Notes: generated by a model from the letters alone, not told the origin. Positions 28,842-39,157 are shown, numbered from the stretch's first letter. The stretch is 64,000 nucleotides of DNA from Motiliproteus sediminis (GCF_017912535.1 NZ_JAERQK010000002.1:124001-188000); one strand, 5' to 3'. Numbers and translations are program-made.

Positions 28842-29653
28842 TGGCTACTTACGCAATCGGCGATATCCAGGGGTGCTATCGCGAACTGTGCCAGTTGCTG
28901 GACCAGATCGGTTTCGGCGATCAGGACCAACTCTGGCTGACCGGCGATCTGGTTAATCGCGGTCCCGACTCGCTCTATACCCTGCGTTTCGTGCGCGAGC
29001 TGGGGGCACGTGCGGTCACCGTACTCGGCAACCATGACCTGCACCTGCTGGCCGTGGCCCACGGCCAACGTGCCGGCAGCAAGGACACCCTCGACGAAAT
29101 ACTCCATGCGCCCGACCGTGACGAACTGCTTCACTGGCTGGCGCAGCAGCCGCTGCTGCACCGCGATCGGGAGCTGGGGTACGCCATGGTCCATGCCGGC
29201 ATTCCGCCCACCTGGAAGCTCAAGCATGCCGAGCGCCATGCCCGCGAGGTAGAGACCGTGATCCGCTCCGAACAGGCGCCGGCATTTTATACCGCCATGT
29301 ACGGCAATACGCCCGCCTGCTGGAGTGACGACCTTGCCGGTTTCGACCGTCTGCGTCTGATCACCAACTACCTCACCCGCATGCGCTTCTGCCGCGCCGA
29401 CGGCACCCTGGAACTGAAAACCAAGACCAATGCCGATCAGCCTCCCGTCGGCTACCGCGCCTGGTTTGAGCATCCCGGGCGCAAAAGCCCCAACAAGCGA
29501 CTGATCTTCGGCCACTGGGCCTCGCTCGAGGGACACTGCGCCACCCCCAACTGCTTCGCGCTGGATACCGGCTGCGTCTGGGGCGGCAGCTTGACCGCGC
29601 TGCGGCTGCAAGACGGCACCCGCTTTGCGGTTCCCAGCAGCGGCTATGCTTAA
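28841..29653 (+). CDS. apaH: Bis(5'-nucleosyl)-tetraphosphatase, symmetrical
   Basis: 270 residues of the calcineurin-like phosphoesterase fold: YAIGDIQGCYREL, LVNRGPDSL and LGNHDLHLLA hold the two-metal ligands. It splits Ap4A to two ADP and also removes Np4 caps from RNA. Last gene of the lptD run. Confidence 0.96.
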   Translation: MATYAIGDIQGCYRELCQLLDQIGFGDQDQLWLTGDLVNRGPDSLYTLRFVRELGARAVTVLGNHDLHLLAVAHGQRAGSKDTLDEILHAPDRDELLHWLAQQPLLHRDRELGYAMVHAGIPPTWKLKHAERHAREVETVIRSEQAPAFYTAMYGNTPACWSDDLAGFDRLRLITNYLTRMRFCRADGTLELKTKTNADQPPVGYRAWFEHPGRKSPNKRLIFGHWASLEGHCATPNCFALDTGCVWGGSLTALRLQDGTRFAVPSSGYA

Positions 29654-29686
29654 TCGCCGTCAGCACCCGTTCACAGGAGATTCCCG

Positions 29687-30013
29687 ATGACCGACCTGCC
29701 CTTCAAACGGATCGATTGCCACCAGGCTCTGACGCTGATCGAAGAGGGCGCCGTCGTCGCCGATATTCGTGACGAAGCCAGCTTCGAACGCGGCCATATT
29801 ACCGATGCCCGCTACCTCAGCAACCACAACCTGCAGCAGTTTATCGAAGAGAACGACCTCGACACGCCACTGCTGGTATGTTGCTACCACGGCAACTCCA
29901 GCCAGTCGGCGGCGGCCTTTCTGGCCGAGCGCGGCTTTGAGCAGGTCTACAGCATCGACGGTGGTTACGAAGCCTGGCAGGCGCAGTTTCCAGATCGTTG
30001 CGAGCGCCCGTGA
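29687..30013 (+). CDS. glpE: Thiosulfate sulfurtransferase, single-domain rhodanese
   Basis: 108 residues, the GlpE length. The active-site loop CYHGNSS has the sulfur-carrying Cys at residue 66. It moves sulfane sulfur from thiosulfate to cyanide or thioredoxin. A GGAG site lies upstream (caggagattcccg). Cytoplasmic, unlike the second rhodanese at 33586. Confidence 0.93.
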   Translation: MTDLPFKRIDCHQALTLIEEGAVVADIRDEASFERGHITDARYLSNHNLQQFIEENDLDTPLLVCCYHGNSSQSAAAFLAERGFEQVYSIDGGYEAWQAQFPDRCERP

Positions 30014-30015
30014 CC

Positions 30016-31119
30016 ATGCAGATCTATCTGGTCGGCGGCGCGGTGCGGGACCGACTGCTCGGCCTGCCAGTCTATGACCGCGACTGGGTGGTGGTCGGAG
30101 CCACCCCCGAAGCGATGCAAGCGCTGGGCTACCAGCCGGTGGGCAAGGACTTTCCGGTCTTTCTCCACCCTGAAACCCACGAAGAGTACGCACTGGCGCG
30201 CACCGAACGTAAAGCGGGGCGCGGCTATCAGGGATTCGAGTTTCACACCTCCCCCGAGGTGACGCTGGAACAGGACCTGCAGCGGCGCGACCTGACCATC
30301 AACGCCATGGCGGAGGATGAGCAGGGGCGCGTGATCGACCCCTACGGCGGCCAGGCCGACCTGCAAGGGCGACTACTCCGCCATGTATCACCAGCGTTCG
30401 CCGAGGACCCGCTGCGGGTGCTGCGGGTAGCGCGATTCGCCGCCCGCTTCGATCACCTCGGATTTCGCGTCGCGCCGGAGACGCTGCAGTTGATGAACCG
30501 TCTCACCGCCAACGGCGAACTGGCTGATCTCAGTGCCGAGCGGGTATGGAAAGAGCTGGAACGCGCCCTTGGCGAGCGCAGCCCCTGGACGTTCTTCACC
30601 ACCCTGTCAGCCTGCGGCGGGCTCGATCACTGGCTGCCCGAACTGCGCCCGCTGTGCCCCCCCGGTGCCCCTGCACCGGCGGCGCTCGAACGCATCGGCG
30701 CCCAGACCGGTTCGCCAGCGACGCGGCTGGCGGTGCTGCTGGCCTCGCTGGCGGGAAGCGGCTCCGGTGAAGCCCTGCTGGAGCGCCTGAAGGCCCCCAA
30801 GGCGGTGCGCGAACAAACACGCCTGCTGACGCAACACAGCGCCGATATGGCGGCGCTGCAACGCCTAACGCCGGAGCAGCAGCTGGCGCTGTACGAGTGC
30901 CTCGACCTCGCCCGCCGGCCGGAACGACTGACTTCCTTTGTCGCCGGCAGCCAGGCACTCGATCCGGCCACCGATACCGATGCACTGGCTCGCCTCTGTC
31001 AGCAGGTGGAGTCCATTGCCCCCGCCACGTTGGTCAAGGAGGGGTTCAAGGGCCCGGCTCTCGGCCAGGAGCTGCGCCGGCGCCGCCTGGCCAAAATCGC
31101 GGAATCCGCCCATGTCTGA
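30016..31119 (+). CDS. cca: CCA-adding tRNA nucleotidyltransferase, HD domain apparently lost
   Basis: 367 residues from the ATG two bases after the glpE stop. The nucleotidyltransferase core is complete: [22 protein letters not shown] for the catalytic aspartates, and [10 protein letters not shown], followed by [19 protein letters not shown]. It adds or repairs the 3' CCA of tRNAs. E. coli Cca is longer (412 residues) with a C-terminal HD phosphohydrolase domain; here the matching stretch ([14 protein letters not shown]) lacks the His-Asp pair. So repair phosphatase activity is probably missing. It overlaps the next gene by eight bases. Confidence 0.92.
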   Translation: MQIYLVGGAVRDRLLGLPVYDRDWVVVGATPEAMQALGYQPVGKDFPVFLHPETHEEYALARTERKAGRGYQGFEFHTSPEVTLEQDLQRRDLTINAMAEDEQGRVIDPYGGQADLQGRLLRHVSPAFAEDPLRVLRVARFAARFDHLGFRVAPETLQLMNRLTANGELADLSAERVWKELERALGERSPWTFFTTLSACGGLDHWLPELRPLCPPGAPAPAALERIGAQTGSPATRLAVLLASLAGSGSGEALLERLKAPKAVREQTRLLTQHSADMAALQRLTPEQQLALYECLDLARRPERLTSFVAGSQALDPATDTDALARLCQQVESIAPATLVKEGFKGPALGQELRRRRLAKIAESAHV

Positions 31120-31876
31120 GCCCGACCTGATTTCCAGCAATGAGCCACCCGTGGTGCTCATCACCGGTGCCGCACGACGTATTGGCGCCTCCCTGGCGCG
31201 TCACTTTCACGCCGCCGGTTACCGGGTGCTGCTGCATTATCGCGGCTCTGCTACCGAAGCCGCCGCACTAGCCGGGGCACTGAACCAAGAGCTCCCGGGC
31301 AGCGCTAATATCCTGCAGGCAGACCTGGCCAATGAGGGTGAGCCGGAGCGGCTTGCCAAGGAGGCGGTAGCGGTCTGGCAACGCCTGGACCTGCTGATCA
31401 ACAATGCCTCCAGTTTCTTTCCTACCCCCTTTGGCAGCACCGATCGCAGCCAGTGGCAGGCACTGATCGGCTCCAACCTCAGCGGCCCCTTCTTTCTCTG
31501 TCAGGCGCTGGCCGATGAACTGACGCGCCGCCAGGGAGCGATCATCAATCTGGTTGATGTTCACAGCGAGCGCGGTCTCAAGGGCTACGCCGCCTACAGT
31601 ATCGCCAAGGCAGGCACCGCGATGATGACCAAAGTGCTGGCCAAGGAGCTGGCACCCAAGGTGCGGGTCAACGGCATCTCCCCCGGACCGATTCTACCGC
31701 CGGAGGGCCCGGCCGCACGGGATCCGGAGTCGCAGCAGCTGGTGCTCGACAGCACCCTGCTGGGGCGTTTCGGAGCGCCCGCGGATATCGCCGCCACCGC
31801 GCTGTTTCTGGCTCGCCAGAGCTACGTCACCGGTCAAATCATTGCGGTAGACGGCGGCAAAAATCTGTATCCTTAA
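31112..31876 (+). CDS. Pteridine reductase, short-chain dehydrogenase (FolM-like)
   Basis: 254 residues. The cofactor motif is [12 protein letters not shown], with the arginine pair typical of NADPH-using pteridine reductases. LINNASSF and the catalytic YSIAK with [10 protein letters not shown] upstream complete the SDR site. It probably reduces dihydrobiopterin/dihydromonapterin. Start overlaps the end of cca. A general SDR oxidoreductase cannot be excluded, though folate genes folK and folB lie 5 kb away. Confidence 0.86.
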   Translation: MSEPDLISSNEPPVVLITGAARRIGASLARHFHAAGYRVLLHYRGSATEAAALAGALNQELPGSANILQADLANEGEPERLAKEAVAVWQRLDLLINNASSFFPTPFGSTDRSQWQALIGSNLSGPFFLCQALADELTRRQGAIINLVDVHSERGLKGYAAYSIAKAGTAMMTKVLAKELAPKVRVNGISPGPILPPEGPAARDPESQQLVLDSTLLGRFGAPADIAATALFLARQSYVTGQIIAVDGGKNLYP

Positions 31877-31934
31877 GCGGTTGGTGAGGCGACACACCAA
31901 CTCGTACACCGCTTTAACCCCAAGGACGAACATC

Positions 31935-33230
31935 ATGCTGAAAGGATTGTTACCCCCCCTGCTGATCGCGCTGACCCTTTACGGCTGTGCCGGCCCCGCT
32001 TCCCGCGTGGTGGACCCGCGCACCCTCAGCACCCTGACCGTGGTAGGGGAGGTCTACACCCAGGGCTACAGCGCCCTGGACCCCGGTCATGAAATGCACA
32101 TGCAGGTACGTCGCTACAGCCGCGACGGCAACGAACTGGTCGCCGATATTCCGATCCGGCCAACCCACGTTTCCTCATCGCTCGAATTTGCCATTTCGGT
32201 TCCGGCGCCCAGAGATCCGGCCTCGCTCGACGAGATGCGGGTGGTGGTAACCCGCGGCCAGCGGCTGGAACTTGCCTCAGACCCCATCCCGCTGAAAGTC
32301 ACCCTCGACCCGGTTCCCGCCGGTCAGTTGCTGCTGAAAACCGCCGACGAGGTCCGTTTCGGCCAAACCTACCAGTGCGGCGACCAGCAGATCGTGTACG
32401 GCAATCTGGGCGGACACCCGCAGTTGCTGGCCCGCGGCATGCTCCACCGACTGCAGGCCCGCGGCAGCAGTGACGCCGGCCAGCGCTACTGGTCACTGGA
32501 TCAGGACACCACCCAACTGGTGGACAATGGCGAGCGGTTGCTGGTCGCCCTGGCCGATCAACGCCTGCCGGAATGCTTGCCCCGCCAGGGGTTGTCACTC
32601 CCGCAAAGCGCACGCGGGCAGGGCCCGGACTGGTATCTGCATCTCTCATCTCAACTGCTGCAGTTCGAGCAACTGGGCAGCAACCAGCGCCTGAGTGCCG
32701 CTAATCTCGGCGACCACGGCGGCGGTGAAGCCCTGCGCTACCTGGGCGCAGAGAACTTCGCCCCGATCGTGGCCCGGTTCCAGGCGCAACTATGTCGGGG
32801 CTCAGACAGCCCGTTGCCCTACCCCTATGCAGTCGATGTCATCACCACCGACGACCACTTCGAGGGCTGCGGTGGTGAACCGCATGCCCTGCTGACCGAA
32901 CGCTACTGGCAAGTCAATAGACTCGGTGATGTACCACCGGTGAGCCGGGCACCGATCAACTTCCGTTTTGAAGCCGATGGCCGACTCACCGGCTACAGCG
33001 CCTGCAATCGCTTCTCATCCCAGTGGAAGCTGGAAAATGGCCAGCTGCTGATCGGCAAGATCCAGGCATCGAAGATGGCATGCCGGCCACGACTGGCCAA
33101 CCAGGAACAACTGCTGTTCGGACTGCTGGAGAACATGCAGCGTTTCGACATCACCCCTAACGGTGCGCTGGAACTGGAAGGCTCGCTGGGAACGATCAAA
33201 GCGTTCACCGATCCGCGCCAGCTGCGCTAG
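31935..33230 (+). CDS. META-domain lipoprotein with YscW/pilotin-like region
   Basis: 431 residues. The lipobox LYGC lies at residues 14-17, so the mature protein is lipid-anchored, probably in the outer membrane. A beta domain (LTVVGEVYTQG...) resembles YscW/YbaY-type modules. The C-terminal part, from about 335, is a META/HslJ domain with FRFEADGRLTGYSACNRFSSQW, MACRP and LLENMQRFDI. HslJ-like domains are tied to envelope stress or novobiocin tolerance; the role here is not known. AAGGAC lies ten bases before the ATG. Confidence 0.8.
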   Translation: MLKGLLPPLLIALTLYGCAGPASRVVDPRTLSTLTVVGEVYTQGYSALDPGHEMHMQVRRYSRDGNELVADIPIRPTHVSSSLEFAISVPAPRDPASLDEMRVVVTRGQRLELASDPIPLKVTLDPVPAGQLLLKTADEVRFGQTYQCGDQQIVYGNLGGHPQLLARGMLHRLQARGSSDAGQRYWSLDQDTTQLVDNGERLLVALADQRLPECLPRQGLSLPQSARGQGPDWYLHLSSQLLQFEQLGSNQRLSAANLGDHGGGEALRYLGAENFAPIVARFQAQLCRGSDSPLPYPYAVDVITTDDHFEGCGGEPHALLTERYWQVNRLGDVPPVSRAPINFRFEADGRLTGYSACNRFSSQWKLENGQLLIGKIQASKMACRPRLANQEQLLFGLLENMQRFDITPNGALELEGSLGTIKAFTDPRQLR

Positions 33231-33240
33231 AAGACGCTTC

Positions 33241-33282
33241 CAACGGGCTGTGATAGCTACCCCGCCTTATCACAGCCTGTTG
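33241..33282 (+). terminator. Long stem-loop after the lipoprotein gene
   Basis: A 15-bp stem with one G-T wobble (core GGCTGTGATA/TATCACAGCC) and a 12-base loop. No T-run follows, so it could be a factor-aided terminator, an mRNA stabiliser, or a repeat element. It ends the cca-to-lipoprotein transcript in position. Confidence 0.6.
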
Positions 33283-33585
33283 CCATATTCGCCGCTACCC
33301 CGACACCGATTCGGCCTCCAGCCGTCCCGCCTTGGCAACCTTGCATGAACCATTTTTCATTTACGCCCACACAGGATGTCAGACCGCCCTCATAAAAGAC
33401 CACATCAAAACCAAGAATATATCTAAAAAATACAATAACTTATAGATCACAAAGACGATCAGCCCGCGTCAGCCCAAGTCCACAAAAATGAGATATGGTC
33501 ATATTTTACGATTCATGATCCAGATCAGCACGCCCCTTGTATTAGCCACATTACTATTAAGTAATTCTAATATCTGGAGGTTTCC
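33283..33585 (+). promoter_or_regulatory. AT-rich upstream region of the periplasmic rhodanese with an FNR/Anr-like box
   Basis: About 300 bases, clearly richer in A and T than the surroundings and without a gene. At 33515-33528 the sequence ATGAT-CCAG-ATCAG matches the FNR/Anr consensus TTGAT-N4-ATCAA at eight of ten positions, about 58-71 bases before the ATG. Oxygen-responsive control is possible. A strong GGAGG ribosome site lies at 33576-33580. Confidence 0.4.
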
Positions 33586-34008
33586 ATGAAGTACATCCGC
33601 TCAATCCTGACTTTTCTCACCGCCGCCCTGTTCGCTGTCACCGCCGCCGCCGGCGATATTCAGCCCATGAGCTTCCCCAACGTGACCACCGTCACGGCCG
33701 AGGAGCTGCTGGACCTGGTTGATAGTGAAGACAATCTGGTAATCGTTGACTCCCGTACCCGCGGCGATTACGACAAAGGCCATATCCCGGACGTGGCTTA
33801 CCTGATCAATACCGAGACCAATGCCGATTCGCTGGCCAAGATTCTTGCCAGCAAGGACACACCGGTATGCTTCTATTGCAACGGTCCCAAGTGTGCACGC
33901 AGCGGTGAAGCAGCACAGATCGCCGTTGAGGCAGGATACAGCCGCGTTTACTGGCTCCGCGGCGGCATCGCCGAATGGACCGAGAAAGGCTACCCCATCG
34001 AACAGTAA
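33586..34008 (+). CDS. Periplasmic rhodanese-like sulfurtransferase
   Basis: 140 residues. A signal peptide (ILTFLTAALFAVTAAA) is followed by a rhodanese domain: LVIVDSRTRGDYDKGHIP and the active loop FYCNGPKCARSG, with a second Cys five residues after the first. The catalytic cysteine could carry persulfide in the periplasm. GGAGG is five bases before the ATG. It stands alone in front of a chemoreceptor. Confidence 0.88.
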   Translation: MKYIRSILTFLTAALFAVTAAAGDIQPMSFPNVTTVTAEELLDLVDSEDNLVIVDSRTRGDYDKGHIPDVAYLINTETNADSLAKILASKDTPVCFYCNGPKCARSGEAAQIAVEAGYSRVYWLRGGIAEWTEKGYPIEQ

Positions 34009-34065
34009 CACCGCTTTCTCCTCAGGCCGGCACCCTGCCGGCCTCCCCGCAACCCAGGTTTCACC

Positions 34066-35925
34066 ATGATGTCGTTTATCAACCGGTTCTCAATCAAGCA
34101 ACTGGCTATCGGGCTTTTCTGTCTGGTCGCGGTGGTGTGTGTGGGTATCAGCTACGCCCTCAGCGAACGCGCCGAGCAGACAGCCATATACCACCAAAAA
34201 AACACCCTCACGCGCATTCTCGGCGTCGCGGTTAATCAAACGCTGCAGGATACCGGCGAGCTGGGGCAGAAGATCGGCTTGGATCTGACCGCAGGCAAAG
34301 CGTTCAAGAGCGCGCTGAAAGGGGCTGAGCGCGGCGACCTGGTGCGGGTAATGGATGATGCCTTTAACCAACTACTGGTCAGTGAAGGCTACGTGGAGCT
34401 GGCCAAACTGCGCGCCTACGATAGCGACCTCAATTTCCTTGCGGCCAGCCGCAAAGGCGAATCGCTGGAGCAGGTCCTGCCCAGCGTACTGGCACCAGTG
34501 TTGAAGAACCGCAGCGGCGCCGAACGGCTGAAAATTGTTCAACAGGCATGGAACAGCAACGGCGACAGCTACATCTCCGTGGTTGTACCCGCGGGTGGAC
34601 TGCGCCTGCGGGGTTACGTTGAAGTGGTGCTGAAAACGGCACACAACCTGCGCCAGGTTGTTGACCAGATCAAAGCGCCCATTCAAGTTACACGCGCCGA
34701 TGGCCACACCGTGTTTCAAAGCGAACGCTGGCAAGAAACCATGGGGCATGGTGGCTTTTTCGCCATTAGCCACCCCCTGATCGATGATGCCGGCAACGCG
34801 GGCATCATCATCACCGCGTTAGAAGACAGCAGCGCGTTCATGTCCGACATGGACCGGCAAAAGCTAATCGGCATTAGTTCCATGCTGGTGGCCGTGATGC
34901 TTATCACCATCGTCGCAGTGGCACTGTTAACCACCAAAGTGTTCCGCCCCATGGCCTACATTCGCCGTGAGATGGAGTACTGCGCCAAAGGTGACCTCAG
35001 CCGTCAGATAGAACCGCTTGGCTTGATCGACTCGCAGCAGATGGCAGCAACCTTGATGCACTTGGTCGCCAACCTGCGCCAACAGGTGCAACAGATTGAT
35101 AATTGCGCCCAACAGGTGGAAACAGCCAGCTCCCACATCACTGAAGTTGCCGAGCTCACCCGCCACCACTCCGAACTGCAGAAAAGCGAAATGGAACAGT
35201 CGGCACGCTCGGTAGACGAAATGACCTCCACCGCCGACGATGTTGCCGCCAGCGCCCAAAAAGCGGAGAACGACGCGACCCAGACCCAGCAGGCCGCGCG
35301 CCAGGGTGATCACTTGGCCAACCAGTCCATTCAGCGGGTGACGGAGCTGGCGACCGGGGTCACCAACGCCGCCGACTCAATGACGCAGCTGGTTAACAAT
35401 GTCGATCAGATCGGCACCATCACCAACACCATCCGCGGCATCGCCGAACAGACCAACCTATTGGCCCTGAATGCCGCCATCGAAGCGGCGCGCGCTGGTG
35501 AACAGGGTCGGGGCTTCGCCGTGGTTGCCGATGAGGTGCGTAGCCTGGCCGGCAGAACCCAAAGCGCGACCGAAGAGATCCAGGGGATGATCGAGCAGCT
35601 GCAACAGGGGGCGCAGCAGTCGGCCGCGGTTATGAATCAGAGCCTGGCGCAAACGGAAACCTGCAAAGCCCAGATTGAGGAAACGGGTCAGGCACTTACC
35701 GAGATCAGGGCTGCATCGGACCGTATATCACTATCCAACACCCAGATTGCCAGCGCTGCCGAAGAACAAAGCGCGGTGGCCAACGAGATCAATCGCAGTA
35801 TCATCGCGGTGAACCAAACCGCGACCGAACTGGCTGCCGGCTGTGAACAGATGAGCGGTGCGTCGCAGGAGATGCGCCAAGCCTCGCGCCAACTGCGTGC
35901 CGTAGTGGAGCAGTTCAAAATCTAG
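34066..35925 (+). CDS. Methyl-accepting chemotaxis protein
   Basis: 619 residues. Helices at about 11-31 and 265-290 bracket a periplasmic domain of about 230 residues with a Cache-like outline ([36 protein letters not shown]). A HAMP linker and the signalling hairpin follow ([21 protein letters not shown]). A second start codon is three bases downstream. Ligand unknown. It uses a different and larger sensor domain than the receptor at 11630. Confidence 0.94.
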   Translation: MMSFINRFSIKQLAIGLFCLVAVVCVGISYALSERAEQTAIYHQKNTLTRILGVAVNQTLQDTGELGQKIGLDLTAGKAFKSALKGAERGDLVRVMDDAFNQLLVSEGYVELAKLRAYDSDLNFLAASRKGESLEQVLPSVLAPVLKNRSGAERLKIVQQAWNSNGDSYISVVVPAGGLRLRGYVEVVLKTAHNLRQVVDQIKAPIQVTRADGHTVFQSERWQETMGHGGFFAISHPLIDDAGNAGIIITALEDSSAFMSDMDRQKLIGISSMLVAVMLITIVAVALLTTKVFRPMAYIRREMEYCAKGDLSRQIEPLGLIDSQQMAATLMHLVANLRQQVQQIDNCAQQVETASSHITEVAELTRHHSELQKSEMEQSARSVDEMTSTADDVAASAQKAENDATQTQQAARQGDHLANQSIQRVTELATGVTNAADSMTQLVNNVDQIGTITNTIRGIAEQTNLLALNAAIEAARAGEQGRGFAVVADEVRSLAGRTQSATEEIQGMIEQLQQGAQQSAAVMNQSLAQTETCKAQIEETGQALTEIRAASDRISLSNTQIASAAEEQSAVANEINRSIIAVNQTATELAAGCEQMSGASQEMRQASRQLRAVVEQFKI

Positions 35926-35937
35926 CCGGACGCCCCG

Positions 35938-36339
35938 CTAGTCTTGACACCCGTATTGCTTGTTGAGCATCACGGCGAGACTTACGGGGCGACCCAGCCA
36001 GACCAACGCCTCACCCGAACTGCGAAATACGCCAACCTGCGCCTTGCGGTGATCCTCCGTCAGCTGCTGCCACATTCTTGCCACGCCAAAGTTCAGGTCT
36101 GAGGGTGCCACAATGGCCACCTTGATCGGTGGCAGCTCACTGGCATCAAATTCGAAAATTTCATCTGCAGAGTACTGGCTGTTCAGGCGACTGGAGTCAT
36201 TCAGCACGTCATAACTTGGCGAGTAATTGGAGTCGGCGTGCAAACGCTGGCGCATTCGGGTGATGTCGTCGATGGAAACCAGATCCCGGTTGGTCACAAC
36301 GATCAGACGATGCTCAGGAAGAATCAGGTAGTCAATCAT
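35938..36339 (-). CDS. Conserved hypothetical protein, possibly STAS-like
   Basis: 133 residues, no signal peptide or membrane segment. The pattern MIDYLILPEHRLIVVTNRD, then SYDVLNDSSRL and VAIVAPSDLNFGVARMW, alternates short strands and helices as in SpoIIAA/STAS-like folds, but I cannot name a family with confidence. It converges on the chemoreceptor with a 12-base gap and lies 29 bases after folK on the same strand. Confidence 0.6.
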   Translation of the reverse strand: MIDYLILPEHRLIVVTNRDLVSIDDITRMRQRLHADSNYSPSYDVLNDSSRLNSQYSADEIFEFDASELPPIKVAIVAPSDLNFGVARMWQQLTEDHRKAQVGVFRSSGEALVWLGRPVSLAVMLNKQYGCQD

Positions 36340-36368
36340 GCCAACTCACGAGCTGCAATCCGGGGCGT

Positions 36369-36887
36369 TCAGGCAGTGTAGCGCAGAAGCTCCCGCCCCT
36401 GCCAAACAAAGCTGACCGGCCACAGCGCCTGCCGGCTTTTATCGTAATTCGCCCACAACTGACCGTAGCGGATCCCCAGCCCCGGGTGGCGGAGATCCGC
36501 GGCGATCTCAGCCAGCGGCCAGAGCACGAACGCATTGCGGGTGATCTCTTCACGCGGCAATTCGCCGCCGGCAAACGGGCCCACGTAATCGTCATAGGTA
36601 AGAATGTCGATATCCAGCGTGCGGGCGCTGAATTTAGCCGCCTTACGGCAGCGGTCATGCGCGTGCTCGGTCTCTCGCAGAAATTCGAACAGCGGATCCA
36701 GAGCCAGCTCGGTCTCAAGCCCCACCACCAGATTGAAAAAAGGATCGCCGTCGAACCCTACCGCCTCACTTTCGTAGACACTGGAGATATCAAGCTCGCC
36801 AAAGCGGTGGGCCAGGCCATCGAGACAACTGCTGATGTAGTGCTCGCGGCGAATATTACTGCCGAGACTAAGATAGACGCGAGCCAT
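36369..36887 (-). CDS. folK: 6-hydroxymethyl-7,8-dihydropterin pyrophosphokinase
   Basis: 172 residues. RVYLSLGSNI at the start, FFNLVVGLET and the signature RTLDIDIL with its metal-binding aspartates. It pyrophosphorylates hydroxymethyl-dihydropterin in folate synthesis. Its start overlaps the folB stop by one base. Confidence 0.94.
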   Translation of the reverse strand: MARVYLSLGSNIRREHYISSCLDGLAHRFGELDISSVYESEAVGFDGDPFFNLVVGLETELALDPLFEFLRETEHAHDRCRKAAKFSARTLDIDILTYDDYVGPFAGGELPREEITRNAFVLWPLAEIAADLRHPGLGIRYGQLWANYDKSRQALWPVSFVWQGRELLRYTA

Positions 36888-37243
36888 CAGAACCGCTCGC
36901 CGCGCTCGATAATCACCCCCACATCACGCGCGCCGCGCACCGCGCCGGGCTTACCCAGACGCAGTTTCAACCAGGGTACCGGAAACTCCTGCATCACCAG
37001 CGTAGCGATCTCTTCTGCCATAGTTTCCACCAACAGAAATTCGCTGGCGCCGATAAACTCGATCAGCCGCTTGGAAACGCTCTTGTAGTTGAGGGTTTTA
37101 TCGATATCTTCGCTGGCAGCCGCCTGGCGGATATCGGTACCCATCTCCAGATCCAGATTGACGGTCTGCCGGATCTTGCGCTCCCAGTCGTAGATCCCGA
37201 TGACGGTATCTACTTCCAGGCCGTGAATGTAAACGATATCCAT
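36887..37243 (-). CDS. folB: Dihydroneopterin aldolase
   Basis: 118 residues from the ATG at 37241-37243; an upstream extension to 37336 would enter the plsY start region and is unlikely. DIVYIHGLEVDTVIGIYDWER and the later LLVETMAEEIA are family features. It forms hydroxymethyl-dihydropterin, the substrate of FolK encoded next. Divergent from plsY with 76 bases between. Confidence 0.94.
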   Translation of the reverse strand: MDIVYIHGLEVDTVIGIYDWERKIRQTVNLDLEMGTDIRQAAASEDIDKTLNYKSVSKRLIEFIGASEFLLVETMAEEIATLVMQEFPVPWLKLRLGKPGAVRGARDVGVIIERGERF

Positions 37244-37319
37244 GGTCCGGCTCCTTGGTTTACTCGTTTTGCTGCATCTGCTAAAAAAGAGGCGTTTCCT
37301 CAACGCCGGGCAGCCTCCC

Positions 37320-37910
37320 ATGAGCGCCACCGTCACGTCAACCGCCGTCGCCCTGATCCTGCTGGCCTATCTGCTGGGCTCGGTATCTTGCGCGGTGCTG
37401 GCGTGCCGACTCTACGGCCTGCCCGATCCCCGCAACAGCGGCTCCGGCAACCCCGGCGCTACCAACGTTTTCCGCAACGGCCATCGTGCGGCAGGAACCC
37501 TCACCCTTTGTGGCGATCTGCTCAAAGGAGTGCTGCCGGTGGCTATCGCCCGCGCTCTGGAACAACCCAGCGAGGTAGTCAGCCTGACCGCTCTGGCCGC
37601 GGTGCTCGGTCACTTGTGGCCGGTATATTTCGGCTTTCGCGGTGGCAAGGGCGTGGCGACCACCCTGGGGGTCTGCCTGGCGATCCATCCGCTACTGGGA
37701 CTGGCGCAGATTGCGATCTGGCTGGTACTGGCCAAGTGGTTCCGCATCTCATCGCTGGCCGCGCTGTTGATGGCGATTCTGTCGCCGCCGCTCTGTCTGA
37801 TGCTGGCGCCCGACTACCTCACCCTGGTCGGCATTCTCTGTGCGCTGATGATCCTGCGCCACCGCAGTAACATCCTGAAGCTGCGCCAGGGGCTGGAAAG
37901 CCGCTTTTAA
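37320..37910 (+). CDS. plsY: Glycerol-3-phosphate acyltransferase (acyl-phosphate dependent)
   Basis: 196 residues with five or so membrane helices. The three PlsY motifs are visible: GSGNPGATNVFR, then HLWPVYFGFRGGKGVAT, and HRSNILKLRQG at the end. It starts phospholipid synthesis at the inner membrane. The start is the ATG at 37320; no ribosome site decides it strongly. Eight bases from the convergent tsaD. Confidence 0.95.
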   Translation: MSATVTSTAVALILLAYLLGSVSCAVLACRLYGLPDPRNSGSGNPGATNVFRNGHRAAGTLTLCGDLLKGVLPVAIARALEQPSEVVSLTALAAVLGHLWPVYFGFRGGKGVATTLGVCLAIHPLLGLAQIAIWLVLAKWFRISSLAALLMAILSPPLCLMLAPDYLTLVGILCALMILRHRSNILKLRQGLESRF

Positions 37911-37918
37911 CCTCCGCC

Positions 37919-38941
37919 TCAGCCGATCGGCGGCAGTTCACTCATCGGCCAGCGCGGGCGGGCCTGAATCACCAGCTCATCCTGTTGGCCAGCCAGCAAT
38001 CGCTGGCAACCGGCGTAGGCGATCATGGCGCCGTTGTCGGTACAGAATTCGGGCCGGGCATAAAACAGCGCGGCACCACGCTTGGCCACCATCGCCTCCA
38101 GCCCCGCGCGCAGTTTGCGGTTGGCGCTGACCCCGCCGGCGATCACCAGCCGTTTGAGCCCGGTCTGCTCCAGCGCGCGCTTGCATTTAATGGCCAGGGT
38201 ATCCACCACCGCCTCTTCAAAGGCGCGGGCGATGTCGGCTTTATCCTGGTCCGCCAATTCACCGTCAACCTTAAGCTTCTCAGCGGTATTGAGGGTAAAG
38301 GTCTTAAGGCCGCTGAAGCTGAACTCCAGCCCGGGCCGATCGGTCATCGGCCGCGGAAAACGAAACCGCCCCGCCTCGCCATCGGCGGCGAGTTTGGCGA
38401 TCATCGGCCCGCCGGGGTAATCCAGCCCCAGCATCTTGGCGGCCTTGTCGAACGCTTCGCCGGCGGCATCGTCCAGAGATTCACCCAGCAGCTCGTAGCG
38501 ACCGATACCGTCAACCCGCACCAGTTGGGTGTGGCCGCCGCTCACCAGCAGCGCCACGAACGGAAACTCCGGCGGATTATCCTCCAGCATCGGTGCCAGC
38601 AGGTGGCCTTCCATATGATGAACGCCGAGGACCGGCACCTGCCAGGCAAAGCCCAGCGCACGCGCCAGCGACGCCCCCACCATCAGGGCACCGATCAAAC
38701 CGGGACCAGCGGTATAGGCGATGGCATCGGCACGCTCGACACCCGCCGCGCTCATCACCTCGCGAATCAGCGGCACCAGCTTGCGAATATGATCACGGGA
38801 CGCCAGCTCCGGCACCACACCACCGTACTCGGCATGCATATCGATCTGGCTGTAGAGCGCATCGGCCAACAACCCCTGATCGCTGTCATACAGGGCAACG
38901 CCGGTTTCATCACAGGAGGTTTCGATCCCCAGAACGCGCAT
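37919..38941 (-). CDS. tsaD: tRNA N6-threonylcarbamoyladenosine synthase subunit TsaD
   Basis: 340 residues. [16 protein letters not shown], the metal-binding HHMEGH ([14 protein letters not shown]) and [10 protein letters not shown] are hallmarks of the Kae1/TsaD family. It transfers threonylcarbamoyl to A37 of ANN-decoding tRNAs. Divergent from rpsU. Confidence 0.97.
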   Translation of the reverse strand: MRVLGIETSCDETGVALYDSDQGLLADALYSQIDMHAEYGGVVPELASRDHIRKLVPLIREVMSAAGVERADAIAYTAGPGLIGALMVGASLARALGFAWQVPVLGVHHMEGHLLAPMLEDNPPEFPFVALLVSGGHTQLVRVDGIGRYELLGESLDDAAGEAFDKAAKMLGLDYPGGPMIAKLAADGEAGRFRFPRPMTDRPGLEFSFSGLKTFTLNTAEKLKVDGELADQDKADIARAFEEAVVDTLAIKCKRALEQTGLKRLVIAGGVSANRKLRAGLEAMVAKRGAALFYARPEFCTDNGAMIAYAGCQRLLAGQQDELVIQARPRWPMSELPPIG

Positions 38942-39043
38942 GCGGACTCCGTTTCATCGTGGCTAAACAAGGGTACCGGACACACCGGACCGGCGCATTC
39001 TAGCAGCGCCGCTACGGCAGGAACAGAATATGCGTACAGGGGT

Positions 39044-39072
39044 TTGCTTTCGCACGCCGCCGGGACTAGAAT
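39044..39072 (+). promoter_or_regulatory. Sigma-70 promoter of rpsU
   Basis: TTGCTT (39044-39049) and TAGAAT (39067-39072) separated by exactly 17 bases, in the divergent region between tsaD and rpsU. Transcription would start near 39079 and leave a leader of about 80 bases. Confidence 0.75.
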
Positions 39073-39157
39073 ATGCGGCCCTGCAACTGCAGGATTTTGA
39101 TGCGTTCCCGCTGGAAAGGCCCACGGGAGTAACCAAAAGCTTAATTAAGGTAATACG

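Noticed and set aside
34024-34043. GC-rich inverted repeat before the second chemoreceptor
   Set aside because: AGGCCGGC/GCCGGCCT can pair but no T-run follows and the loop is tiny; function unclear.
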